From assembly GCA_919901855.1 (NCBI GenBank), contig CAKKQC010000060.1:27902-91901 (forward strand): a stretch of 64,000 nt of DNA, given 5' to 3'. Numbering within the stretch: the stretch's first letter is position 1; each line of letters starts with the position of its first letter. The notes under the pieces are model-generated. The model saw nothing but the letters and a program-made list of their open reading frames with translations, made no database searches and had not been told where the DNA came from. Of the stretch, positions 8,318-15,646 are shown one piece after another. The translations under genes and the position numbers were made by a program. The DNA comes from a bacterium. GTDB taxonomy: Bacteria; Oederibacteriota; CAKKQC01.

Positions 8318-9396
8318 ACGCCGCACTGCGCCGGCTTCGCGATCTGCGAAAGGGCCTCGCCGCGGGGCGGGAGTCCGCGCTGCTCGCCACTAACCCGATC
8401 TCCGTCGGTTATCTCGCCGGGGCCCGGGACGCGGCCTGGGCCCTCGTGACGCCCAACCGGGCCATCCTTTGCTCTTCGCCGCTCGGCTACGAGGCGGCCC
8501 GGCGGAGCGTGCGTGCCCCCTGGACCGTCCTGGTTCCCGGGGCCGGCCGGCTCAAGCCGCTGCTGTCGCGACTGGGTATCCATCGCGTCGGGTTCGAGGC
8601 CGACGCCGTGACGCACGCGGCGGCGGTCCGGCTGCGGTCGTCGATCGGGGACTCGGCCATGCTCGTCCCGCTTTCCGGACTCGTCGAGGCCTGCCGGGAG
8701 GTCAAGGACGCCGGTGAGCTGGACGCGATCCGCCGCGCGGGCGCGATCGCCGCGGCCGCGGGCGCGCAGTTGCCCTGGATCCTGCGCGAGGGGATGACGG
8801 AAGCGCAGGCGGCGGCGGCCCTCGACGTCCGGATGCGCGAGCTCGGGGCCGCCGGTCCGTCTTTCGAGACGATCCTGCTCTTCGGCTGGCGGTCGGCCCT
8901 CCCGCACGGCGTGCCCGGACCGCGTCGGCTTGCTCCGGGAGACTTCGTTCTCGCGGACTTCGGCGCGCTCGTCGATGGGTACGCCAGCGACTGCACGCGC
9001 ACGTGGGTGTGGCGCCGGGCGACGGCCCGCCAGCGGCGGACCTACGGCGCGGTGGCGCGCGCGTACCGGGCCGGCCGTGCCGCGGTCCGGCCGGGCATTG
9101 CGACGGGGAAGGTGGACGACGCCGCCCGGCGCGCGCTGGGCCCTCTCCGCTCCCGGTTCATCCACGGCCTCGGCCACGGGGTCGGGCTGGAAATCCACGA
9201 GCGCCCGAGGCTGGCGCGGGGGGAGAAGACCATACTTCGGCCCGGGATGGTCGTCACCGTCGAGCCGGGTGTCTACTTCGGGCGCTGGGGCGGCATCCGG
9301 CTCGAGGACACCGTGATCGTGACGGCGCGGGGCGCGGAGAGCATCACTGGCGCGCCCGCGGCCGACCTGCCCGTCATCGGTTCCGGCTTGCCCTGA
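8314..9396 (+). CDS. M24 family metallopeptidase (Xaa-Pro aminopeptidase-like)
   Basis: This 360-residue pita-bread-fold peptidase has a creatinase-type N-terminal domain (about 1-125) and a C-terminal catalytic domain. The five metal ligands can be assigned as D215, D226 (DFGALVDGYASDCTRT), H288 (GLGHGVGLEIHE), E317 (VEPGVYF) and E331. The accessory His of PHGVPG at 198 is also present. Enzymes of this type remove residues ahead of proline from peptides. It starts in an ATGA overlap with the polysaccharide operon although its function is unrelated. Its stop codon lies within a dispersed repeat (9391-9426), so the C-terminal two residues may come from that repeat. Confidence 0.92.
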   Translation: MNAALRRLRDLRKGLAAGRESALLATNPISVGYLAGARDAAWALVTPNRAILCSSPLGYEAARRSVRAPWTVLVPGAGRLKPLLSRLGIHRVGFEADAVTHAAAVRLRSSIGDSAMLVPLSGLVEACREVKDAGELDAIRRAGAIAAAAGAQLPWILREGMTEAQAAAALDVRMRELGAAGPSFETILLFGWRSALPHGVPGPRRLAPGDFVLADFGALVDGYASDCTRTWVWRRATARQRRTYGAVARAYRAGRAAVRPGIATGKVDDAARRALGPLRSRFIHGLGHGVGLEIHERPRLARGEKTILRPGMVVTVEPGVYFGRWGGIRLEDTVIVTARGAESITGAPAADLPVIGSGLP

Positions 9397-9426
9397 GCGA
9401 CCGAGCGAAGCGAGGGAGTCGAAGGG
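9391..9426 (+). repeat. Dispersed intergenic repeat, copy 1
   Basis: This copy begins CCCTGAGCGACCGAG and ends AGTCGAAGGG. The same ends bound two copies at 40203-40231 and 40278-40313, while the middle differs in length and sequence. It overlaps the last codon and stop of the M24 peptidase gene and abuts a TATGAT element. It looks like a short non-autonomous REP-like element. Confidence 0.7.
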
Positions 9427-9432
9427 TATGAT
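9427..9432 (+). promoter_or_regulatory. -10-like element six bases before the PEP-mutase-family gene
   Basis: TATGAT at 9427-9432 is followed by exactly six bases and the ATG at 9439. No good -35 was found in the repeat upstream. The spacing would put the transcription start at the ATG, giving a leaderless mRNA. Confidence 0.4.
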
Positions 9433-9438
9433 GCGCTG

Positions 9439-10305
9439 ATGGCGATGACCTCGGTCGGACGGATTCTCGACTCGCAGGGGTTCCTGCTCGCCCCGGGCGT
9501 CTATGACGCCCTCTCCGCGAAGGTCGCACGCCGCGCGGGGTTCGAGGCGCTCTTCATCTCCGGCTACAGCGTCGCCGCGAGCCAACTCGGGGAGCCCGAC
9601 ATCGGCCTCCTGACCCAGACCGAGATCATCGAGGCCGCGCGCCGGGTCTGCCGGGTCGTGGACTGTCCCGTCATCGTGGACGCGGACACCGGATACGGCG
9701 GCACGCTGAATGTCATCCGGACGGTAAAGGAACTCATCGCGGCGGGGGCGAAGGGCTGCTTCCTCGAGGACCAGGTCTGGCCTAAGCGGTGCGGCCACAT
9801 GAAGGGCAAGAAGGTGGTTCCCCTCGAGGAACATGTCCAGAGGCTGAAGGCCGCCATCCACGCGCGGGGGGACGCCGACTTCTTCGTCGTCGGACGGACC
9901 GACGCCCGGGAGGCGACCGGCAGCCTCGACGAGGCGATCCGCCGGGCGAAGGCGTTCAAGGCGGCCGGCGCGGACGCCGTGTTCGTCGAGGCGCCGCAGT
10001 CGCTGGACGAGCTCAAGGCGATCTCGGCGCAGGTCCAGCCCCCGTTCGTCGCGAACATGCTCGAGGGCGGCGTCACCCCGATCCTGGACCGCGGGGAGCT
10101 CCGCGCGCTCGGGTTCAAGATCGCCGTGTTCCCGCTCACGGGGCTGTTCGCGGCGGCCCGGGCCCAGACCGAGGTCTTCCGGCACCTGCGCGAAACCGGC
10201 ACCACCCGCGACGTCCTCGACCGCCTCCTGACTTTCCACGACTTCCACGAGATCGTGGACCTCGAGGGGCATTACGCGCTCGACAAACGGTTCAGCGTCG
10301 GATAA
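9439..10305 (+). CDS. Isocitrate lyase/PEP mutase superfamily protein (methylisocitrate-lyase-like)
   Basis: This 288-residue TIM-barrel enzyme has the superfamily Mg-binding motif DADTGYGG at 81-88, the ED pair at 110-111, and the catalytic-loop motif KRCGH at 116-120, which is the form seen in 2-methylisocitrate lyases. Family members cleave or form C-C or P-C bonds next to a carboxylate. The length is close to PrpB. No other propionate or phosphonate genes are nearby, so the substrate is uncertain, and oxaloacetate decarboxylase activity is an alternative. The next gene starts one base after its stop. Confidence 0.82.
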   Translation: MAMTSVGRILDSQGFLLAPGVYDALSAKVARRAGFEALFISGYSVAASQLGEPDIGLLTQTEIIEAARRVCRVVDCPVIVDADTGYGGTLNVIRTVKELIAAGAKGCFLEDQVWPKRCGHMKGKKVVPLEEHVQRLKAAIHARGDADFFVVGRTDAREATGSLDEAIRRAKAFKAAGADAVFVEAPQSLDELKAISAQVQPPFVANMLEGGVTPILDRGELRALGFKIAVFPLTGLFAAARAQTEVFRHLRETGTTRDVLDRLLTFHDFHEIVDLEGHYALDKRFSVG

Positions 10306-10306
10306 A

Positions 10307-11050
10307 ATGCACCGCATCATGCGACACGGCTTCATCCTTGCCGCCCTCGCGGTGGCCGTGGCGGCCGGCCTCCCCAGTGCGGCGCCGGCCGACGCCATCG
10401 ATGACGCCCTCGAGATGCTGAACCAGCGCCACATCGCCTTCACGGTGGGGGAGTTCATCGACTGCGTGGAGCGCAACGACTTCGAGAACGTGCAGATATT
10501 TCTCCGCGCGGGCATGGACCCGAACACGCCGAAGAACGGCGTTCCCATGCTCATCGAGATCTCGATGCGGGGCTACACGGACACGGTGAAGGCGCTGCTC
10601 GAGGGGGGCGCGGCGACGAACGTCAGGAACGACCGGGGCTGGACCCCCCTCCACATGGCCGTCTTTTTCAGCCACATCGACGTGACCCAGGTCCTCCTCG
10701 AGCGCCGTGCCGACGTTTCGGCCCGGACCGAGTTCGGGATGACCCCCCTGCACTACGCGACCCAGGAGCGCAACGTCGAGATGGTCGAACTCCTGCTCAA
10801 GCACGGGGCCTCGGCGAGCGTCAAGTCGAAGAGCGGGGTGACGCCGCTCTCGATCGCGGCCGACCTCAACGAGAAGCCCATCGTCAAGGTCTACACGGCC
10901 CACGGTTTCGGGGCGAGGATGAAGGCGATTCGCGAGGAACGGGCCGCGGAAGAGGCGGCGGTGAAGAAGGAGATCAAGCGGAAGGCCGCCGCGCGGGACG
11001 CGGCGTTCACGGAACGGATGAAGAACGCGACCGGCCAGGGGCCCCAGTAG
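10307..11050 (+). CDS. Exported ankyrin-repeat protein
   Basis: The 247-residue protein has a signal peptide (about residues 5-30, hydrophobic core FILAALAVAVAAG, cleavage likely after ADA). Three to four ankyrin repeats follow, with recognisable cores WTPLHMAV and MTPLHYAT and the LL..GA loops, over roughly residues 75-205. The C-terminal tail is Lys/Arg/Glu-rich and probably helical. Ankyrin repeats mediate protein binding, and export points to a periplasmic scaffold. A second in-frame ATG at 10319 may be the real start, since a TAAAAT (10303-10308) precedes it by ten bases. No partner can be inferred from the neighbours. Confidence 0.85.
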   Translation: MHRIMRHGFILAALAVAVAAGLPSAAPADAIDDALEMLNQRHIAFTVGEFIDCVERNDFENVQIFLRAGMDPNTPKNGVPMLIEISMRGYTDTVKALLEGGAATNVRNDRGWTPLHMAVFFSHIDVTQVLLERRADVSARTEFGMTPLHYATQERNVEMVELLLKHGASASVKSKSGVTPLSIAADLNEKPIVKVYTAHGFGARMKAIREERAAEEAAVKKEIKRKAAARDAAFTERMKNATGQGPQ

Positions 11051-11061
11051 CAGCACCCGCC

Positions 11062-11090
11062 TTACGTTCCCGCCGAAACGGCGGTAGAAT
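11062..11090 (+). promoter_or_regulatory. Sigma-70 type promoter of the tRNA-Phe gene
   Basis: TTACGT at 11062-11067 and TAGAAT at 11085-11090 are separated by 17 bases, the optimal spacing. The -10 ends 14 bases before the mature tRNA. A GC hairpin (CCGCC/GGCGG) lies between the boxes. Confidence 0.6.
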
Positions 11091-11104
11091 CATCAGGTAT
11101 TCGC

Positions 11105-11177
11105 GCCAAGGTAGCTCAGTTGGTAGAGCACCGGTCTGAAAAACCGGGTGTCGCCAGTTCGACTCTGGCCCTTGGCA
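11105..11177 (+). tRNA. tRNA-Phe (anticodon GAA)
   Basis: The 73-base gene folds as a cloverleaf. The acceptor stem GCCAAGG pairs perfectly with CCTTGGC, and the D arm contains GCTC...GAGC. The anticodon stem CCGGT/ACCGG carries loop CTGAAAA with anticodon GAA, and the T arm is present with TTCGA. The discriminator base is A. CCA is not encoded, so it must be added enzymatically. Confidence 0.97.
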
Positions 11178-11229
11178 CGCCATTGTTCGCGATGATCGTG
11201 GGATCCGGCGTCAAGTCAGGAGGACTGCA

Positions 11230-12063
11230 ATGGCCTTGAACGGGCGCCTTGCCGCCGCTTCGCCGCCCGCCTGGTTCTCGAAGCCGCCCGAGCGGGCCGT
11301 CCGCAGGCATCCGGGCGTCGTCCGCGTCCTGACGTGGAACGTTCACAAGGGCATCGGAGGTCTCGACCGGCGCTACCGCCCCTGGCGCGTGACCGAGGTA
11401 ATCAGGTTCCACAATCCCGACATCGTTCTGCTCCAGGAGGTGGCCGAGAGCATCCCCCGGTTCCGGCACGACCGCCAGACGGGCTCGTGGGCCGGGGTCC
11501 TGGGGTATCCCTACCTCGTGTTCTCGCCCAATGTCCGCCTGGAGGAGGGCAGGTGGGGCAACGCCATCCTCTCGCGTTATCCCATCCTGCGAACCGTGCA
11601 TCTTGACCTCTCGTTCCCGATGAAGAAGCGCCGTGGCGCGGTCATCGCGGACATCTCGGTTTTGGCGGGGAGGAAGCGGGTCCATCTCCACGCGGTCAAC
11701 GTCCACCTCGGGCTGTCGGGCGTCGAGCGGCGGTGGCAGATCAGGCGGCTGTTGTCATCCGCCCCGCTGGCCGAGCTCAAGGCGGCGAGCCGCATCGTGA
11801 TCGCCGGGGACATGAACGACTGGACCGGCGTGCTGGCCGGCCGCAGAAGTCCGCTCCGCAAGGCGGGCTTCGCGTCGGCCTGGGGTCGCCACCACGGGTC
11901 GGCGCGCAGTTTCCCCGCCTGGTACCCGGTGGTCGCCCTGGACCGCGTCTTCCTGCGCGGTCCCGTCGCCTGCCGGCACGCGTACTGCTCCAGTCATTCG
12001 CTCGCCCGCCGCGCCTCCGACCACCTCCCGATCGTCGTGGACCTGGCGATGGGGGGCCGCTGA
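11230..12063 (+). CDS. Endonuclease/exonuclease/phosphatase (EEP) family protein, YbhP-like
   Basis: The 277-residue protein has the EEP-fold motifs in order: TWNVHKG at 35-41 (metal/active-site Asn), LLQEV with the catalytic Glu, the GDMND motif in the middle, and the closing SDHLPI with the catalytic Asp-His. Family members cleave phosphodiesters in nucleic acids or phospholipids. The ATG is preceded by an AGGAGG seven bases upstream. The gene overlaps a phospholipase-D-type cardiolipin synthase, the same pairing as ybhP-clsB (ybhO) in E. coli, which supports a role in membrane lipid metabolism rather than DNA repair. Confidence 0.88.
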   Translation: MALNGRLAAASPPAWFSKPPERAVRRHPGVVRVLTWNVHKGIGGLDRRYRPWRVTEVIRFHNPDIVLLQEVAESIPRFRHDRQTGSWAGVLGYPYLVFSPNVRLEEGRWGNAILSRYPILRTVHLDLSFPMKKRRGAVIADISVLAGRKRVHLHAVNVHLGLSGVERRWQIRRLLSSAPLAELKAASRIVIAGDMNDWTGVLAGRRSPLRKAGFASAWGRHHGSARSFPAWYPVVALDRVFLRGPVACRHAYCSSHSLARRASDHLPIVVDLAMGGR

Positions 12064-13202
12064 CCCTCCTCGAGCGGGCGCGACGGCGGCGGGCGTTCTT
12101 CCGCCCTCCGGTCGTCGGCGGGAATTCGTTCGCGGTCCTGGCCGGTGGTCCCGCGTGGTACGCGGCCCTGCGATCCGGCATCCGCGGGGCCCGGCGCGAG
12201 ATCCTTCTCGAGTCGTTCATCTGGGACGACGACGCCACCGGACGGTCGTTTCTGGCTGATGCCGCGCGGGCCGCGCGACGGGGCGTCAGTGTGCACGTCA
12301 TCGTCGACGCCCTGGGCAGCTTCCGCATGGGACCCGGGTCCTGGCGGCCGCTGCTGGAGGCCGGCGGCCACGTCGGGATCTTCAACCCGTTCCGGTGGAC
12401 GCTCCGGCTGAACCGCCTGCTGCGGCGGAATCACCGCAAGATCGCCGTGTTCGACGGCGCCGCCGCCTGCATCGGGGGATTCGGATACGGCGACCGATGG
12501 GCGGGCAATCCGCCGGCCGGGTGGTGGGACGTGGGGGCGAGGATGGAGGGTCCGGTAGTGGCGCAGTTCAGGGAGGTATTCGCGCGCGACTGGCGTCACT
12601 GCGCGAAAGTTCCCCTGCGCCCATTCCCCGGTGTTTCCTTCGCCCGCCCTCGCGGACGGGAGGATCTTCGCGTGCTGCCGTCGGCGCTCGGCCGGCGCCT
12701 GCCGTTTCGTTTCATGCGCCGCGCCATCAGTCGCGCGCGGACGCGCGCCTACATCTGCACCACGTATTTCATCCCGAGTCCGCTGCTGCGGTACGCCCTG
12801 CGGCGGGCCGCCCGCCGGGGCGTCGACGTCCGACTGCTCCTCCCGACACCCCGCCGGGAGCACTTCGTCTTCAGGTTCGCCGGCCGGCGACACTACGGGT
12901 CCCTGCTGGCCGCGGGAGTCCGGATCTTCGAGTATCAGCCCTCGTTCCTGCACGCGAAGTACGCGCTGGCCGACCGGGATTGGGCCCTCATCGGTTCATC
13001 CAACCTCGACACGCTGAGCGGTCTCGTCAACCTCGAGGCCGACCTGGAAGCCCGGTCGAGGGGGGCGGTGCGCGCGCTCACGGACCGGTTCCTGCGGGAT
13101 GCGCGTGCCGCGAGAGAGATCACGATAGGCCGCTGGTCGGGCCGCCCCCTCTGGACCAGGATCCTCGAGCGGCTGTTCGGGTACTTCGATCCGTGGCTGT
13201 AG
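12060..13202 (+). CDS. Phospholipase D family cardiolipin synthase (ClsB-like)
   Basis: The product carries two HKD motifs, HRKIAVFD at about 125-132 and HAKYALAD in the C-terminal half, each followed by the usual Gly/Ser-rich strand (IGGFGYGD; IGSSNLD). Enzymes of this group make cardiolipin from phosphatidylglycerol, or from phosphatidylglycerol plus phosphatidylethanolamine. The start is uncertain. No ATG, GTG or TTG lies near the conserved N-terminus, but a CTG at 12060 overlaps the upstream TGA, mirroring the GTGA/ATGA overlaps elsewhere. A start at the ATG near 12327 would cut into the first domain. From the CTG the length is 380 residues, normal for ClsB. Confidence 0.85.
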   Translation: MTLLERARRRRAFFRPPVVGGNSFAVLAGGPAWYAALRSGIRGARREILLESFIWDDDATGRSFLADAARAARRGVSVHVIVDALGSFRMGPGSWRPLLEAGGHVGIFNPFRWTLRLNRLLRRNHRKIAVFDGAAACIGGFGYGDRWAGNPPAGWWDVGARMEGPVVAQFREVFARDWRHCAKVPLRPFPGVSFARPRGREDLRVLPSALGRRLPFRFMRRAISRARTRAYICTTYFIPSPLLRYALRRAARRGVDVRLLLPTPRREHFVFRFAGRRHYGSLLAAGVRIFEYQPSFLHAKYALADRDWALIGSSNLDTLSGLVNLEADLEARSRGAVRALTDRFLRDARAAREITIGRWSGRPLWTRILERLFGYFDPWL

Positions 13203-13209
13203 CCGGCGA

Positions 13210-14391
13210 TCAGACGTAGCTGATTCCGGGATTCGCGAGGGGGATCGGGAACCCGGCGCGCAGGACCCGGCCGAGGGCGCCATCGGCGCGGACGCCCGGT
13301 GGCCGGTCGCGGGTCGGCTCGCCGAAGATCAACCGGGTCATCACCTCGCGCGGGACCGCGACCCTGGAGGCCCCGAGCGCGAGGAAAGGCTTGAAGTTGA
13401 ACTCGCCGCCCTCGAGCCGCCGCCCGGCCGGCCCGGCGCGTTTCGCGAGGACCGGGCGCAGCCGGCGGATCAGCCGTTCGAGGTTCAGGATGGCGATGGC
13501 GTCGTATACGGGCACGTGACGTTCACCGAGGTGACGGCCCGAGAGCAGGGCGAGGCTCTCGCGCTCGTGCGGCGAGACGGTCAGCTCGACCCGCCGCTTG
13601 CCCCACGCGAGGCACGCGGCGTGCAGGGCCGCCAGGAGGTCCGTCCGCGACCCCGCGTGCTCGACGACTACGAGGCGGCCCGATTGTGGTCCACCGGCCT
13701 TGCGCGTGACCCCGGCGACGAAGTACGCGGTGACGCGCCCGCCGGCTTCCGCGACGAAGAACCTGGCGGGGGAGAGCACGGCCCAGCCGGCGCGGAACAC
13801 GCGGCGGAAGTCCGCGACCGGGCGGAGGATCCGCACCGGCTCGCGGGCGTGGAGCGCGGCGATGGCCGCCAGGTCGCGGGGTCCCGCGGGGCGGAAGGAG
13901 ACGTCGGGATGGGCGAATAGCCCGAGCGCGGCGGGGGTGAGGACGAAGTGAAGACGGCGGCCGACGGGCACCGCCCCGATCCGGCGGTAGAGCCCCCGGT
14001 CCCCGGAAATGAAGTAGAGGTCGAGGCCCTCCCGGTCGTGCCGGGAACGCAGAACCTCGATGATCCTCGATGCGAGTCCCGCGCCGCGGTAGGCGGGATC
14101 GGTCGCGACCGCGCTCATGAGCCCCAGCGGGATCCTGACCCCGTCGACCGCCAGGGCGCGCTTGCTGACCCCCACGTGCGAGACGACCTTGCCGTTCTCG
14201 ACCGTGACCCAGAGGTTCCGGCGGTTCTCGGAGCTGAGATGCCACGGATACAGGGATTCCATCCCGCGTTCGCCGGGGGAGCCGATAAAGGTGCGGTTCA
14301 CGAGCTTGAGGAGGCTCCGGTACTCGTTGGGCCTGACCGGCCGGGGGCCCTCGATCATGGGTGGCTTTCGCTCATCCCCGTATCCTCTCAT
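13210..14391 (-). CDS. GNAT family N-acetyltransferase
   Basis: The 393-residue protein has an N-terminal GNAT domain with the acetyl-CoA-binding motif A region (SAVATDPAYRGAGLASRII, near residues 93-111, containing R-G-x-G-x-A). A second, more divergent half could be another GNAT-like or sterol-carrier-like domain. The substrate is unknown. The layout recalls Eis-type or FemX-like acetyltransferases. A second in-frame ATG at 14358 (MIEGPRPVRP) is an alternative start close to the conserved fold. It is convergent with the clsB-like gene (8 bp gap) and divergent from the lactonase gene (41 bp gap). Confidence 0.78.
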   Translation of the reverse strand: MRGYGDERKPPMIEGPRPVRPNEYRSLLKLVNRTFIGSPGERGMESLYPWHLSSENRRNLWVTVENGKVVSHVGVSKRALAVDGVRIPLGLMSAVATDPAYRGAGLASRIIEVLRSRHDREGLDLYFISGDRGLYRRIGAVPVGRRLHFVLTPAALGLFAHPDVSFRPAGPRDLAAIAALHAREPVRILRPVADFRRVFRAGWAVLSPARFFVAEAGGRVTAYFVAGVTRKAGGPQSGRLVVVEHAGSRTDLLAALHAACLAWGKRRVELTVSPHERESLALLSGRHLGERHVPVYDAIAILNLERLIRRLRPVLAKRAGPAGRRLEGGEFNFKPFLALGASRVAVPREVMTRLIFGEPTRDRPPGVRADGALGRVLRAGFPIPLANPGISYV

Positions 14392-14432
14392 TACCTCACG
14401 TCCCGGTCCAGCTATGAGATGATCGGGGCCGG

Positions 14433-15542
14433 ATGGGCGAGACGAACGGGGTCCTGATCGGCACTTACACCGGCGGCGAGGCCGGGCCGGCCGGCGTGTC
14501 GCGGGGGCTCTACATCGCGGACTGGGACGGCGAGGCCGGCGTGCTGGGCGCGCCCCGGCTGTTGGCGGAGCTCAAGCACCCGAGCTTCGTGGCCTTGCAC
14601 CCCTCCCGGCCCATCGTGTACGCCGTCAGCGAGACCGGGCAGTTCGAAGGGTTCGAATCCGGGGCGGTCGCCGCGGTGCGGCTGGGCGGCGGCAAGGCCG
14701 TGGTCGGGCCGTGGCGCCGGTCGGGAGGGACCGGGCCCTGCCACGTCGCCGTTGACCCGCAGGGCGAGTACCTCGTCGTTTCCAACTACAGCTCGGGCTC
14801 GGCGGCCGTCTACCCGCTGGAGAACGGACTCCCGGCGGAGGAAGGGACGGCCCTGCGATTCGAGGGCCACGGCCCGGACCCCAAGCGGCAGGAGGGCCCG
14901 CACGCGCACTCGGCCACGTTCGATCCCTCGGGGAACCGGTTCTACGTCATGGACCTGGGGACCGACCTCGTACGGGGATTCGCGCTCGACCGCGCCGCGA
15001 AGACGGCCCGCCCCCTCGACCCGCGGAGCACGGCCATCGAGCCGGGCAGCGGGCCCCGGCACATGACGTTTCATCCTTCGGGTCGCTGGGCCTACCTGAT
15101 CAACGAGATGGGAAACACCGTGACCGCGTTCGAGTGGGAGCGGGTCAGCGGCAAGCTGGAGCCGTTCCAGACCGTGACCACGCTTCCCGCCGGCCGGCCG
15201 GCCACCGCGAAGCCGAGCTGGACGGCGGACATCCACGTCTCGCCCGACGGGCTCTTCCTGTACGGGTCCAACCGAGGCGACGACAGCCTCGCCGTCTGGT
15301 CGGTCTCGAAGGACGGCACGCTCACGCTCGTCGAGATTGTGCCGTGCGGGGGAGGCCATCCGCGGAACTTCACGCTCTCGCCGGACGGCCGCTGGCTGTT
15401 GTGCGCGAACATGCACTCGCATAACATCGTCGTCTTCCGCCGCGATTCCGCCACCGGCCGTCTGACGCGCGGCTCCGAGACCGCCGCCACCTCCCCGACC
15501 TGTCTGGTATTCCTTCCGGCAGGACTCCGGGAGACACGCTAG
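14433..15542 (+). CDS. Lactonase family seven-bladed beta-propeller protein (YbhE/Pgl-like)
   Basis: The 369-residue protein begins with IGTYTGG, the characteristic N-terminus of the lactonase (YbhE 6-phosphogluconolactonase) family. It repeats propeller motifs such as HPSRPIVYAVSE, FDPSGNRFYVMDLG, FHPSGRWAYLINE and VSPDGLFLYGSNRGDDS. Characterised members hydrolyse 6-phosphogluconolactone in the pentose phosphate pathway, but many paralogues have other or unknown substrates. No signal peptide is visible, consistent with cytoplasmic action. Its TAG stop lies in a TAGAAT that may be the -10 box of the following tRNA-Gly. Confidence 0.87.
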   Translation: MGETNGVLIGTYTGGEAGPAGVSRGLYIADWDGEAGVLGAPRLLAELKHPSFVALHPSRPIVYAVSETGQFEGFESGAVAAVRLGGGKAVVGPWRRSGGTGPCHVAVDPQGEYLVVSNYSSGSAAVYPLENGLPAEEGTALRFEGHGPDPKRQEGPHAHSATFDPSGNRFYVMDLGTDLVRGFALDRAAKTARPLDPRSTAIEPGSGPRHMTFHPSGRWAYLINEMGNTVTAFEWERVSGKLEPFQTVTTLPAGRPATAKPSWTADIHVSPDGLFLYGSNRGDDSLAVWSVSKDGTLTLVEIVPCGGGHPRNFTLSPDGRWLLCANMHSHNIVVFRRDSATGRLTRGSETAATSPTCLVFLPAGLRETR

Positions 15543-15567
15543 AATCGTGGAATGGTCCTCATGAAAC

Positions 15568-15638
15568 GCGGGAGTAGTTCAATGGTAGAACGGCAGCCTT
15601 CCAAGCTGCTCACGCCGGTTCGATTCCGGTCTCCCGCT
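15568..15638 (+). tRNA. tRNA-Gly (anticodon TCC)
   Basis: The 71-base gene has acceptor stem GCGGGAG/CTCCCGC, an anticodon stem GCAGC/GCTGC with loop CTTCCAA (anticodon TCC), and a GGTTCGATTCC T arm. The discriminator is T and CCA is not encoded. A TAGAAT (15540-15545) lies 22 bases upstream. The MBL nuclease gene starts nine bases after its 3' end. Confidence 0.96.
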
Positions 15639-15646
15639 GGGCTTCG

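Noticed and set aside
7432..10554. A 1040-residue open frame on the minus strand opposite the ligase, M24 peptidase and PEP-mutase genes.
   Set aside because: It is a GC-rich mirror frame of three genes with clear families, has Arg/Pro/Ala-biased composition and no recognisable domain.
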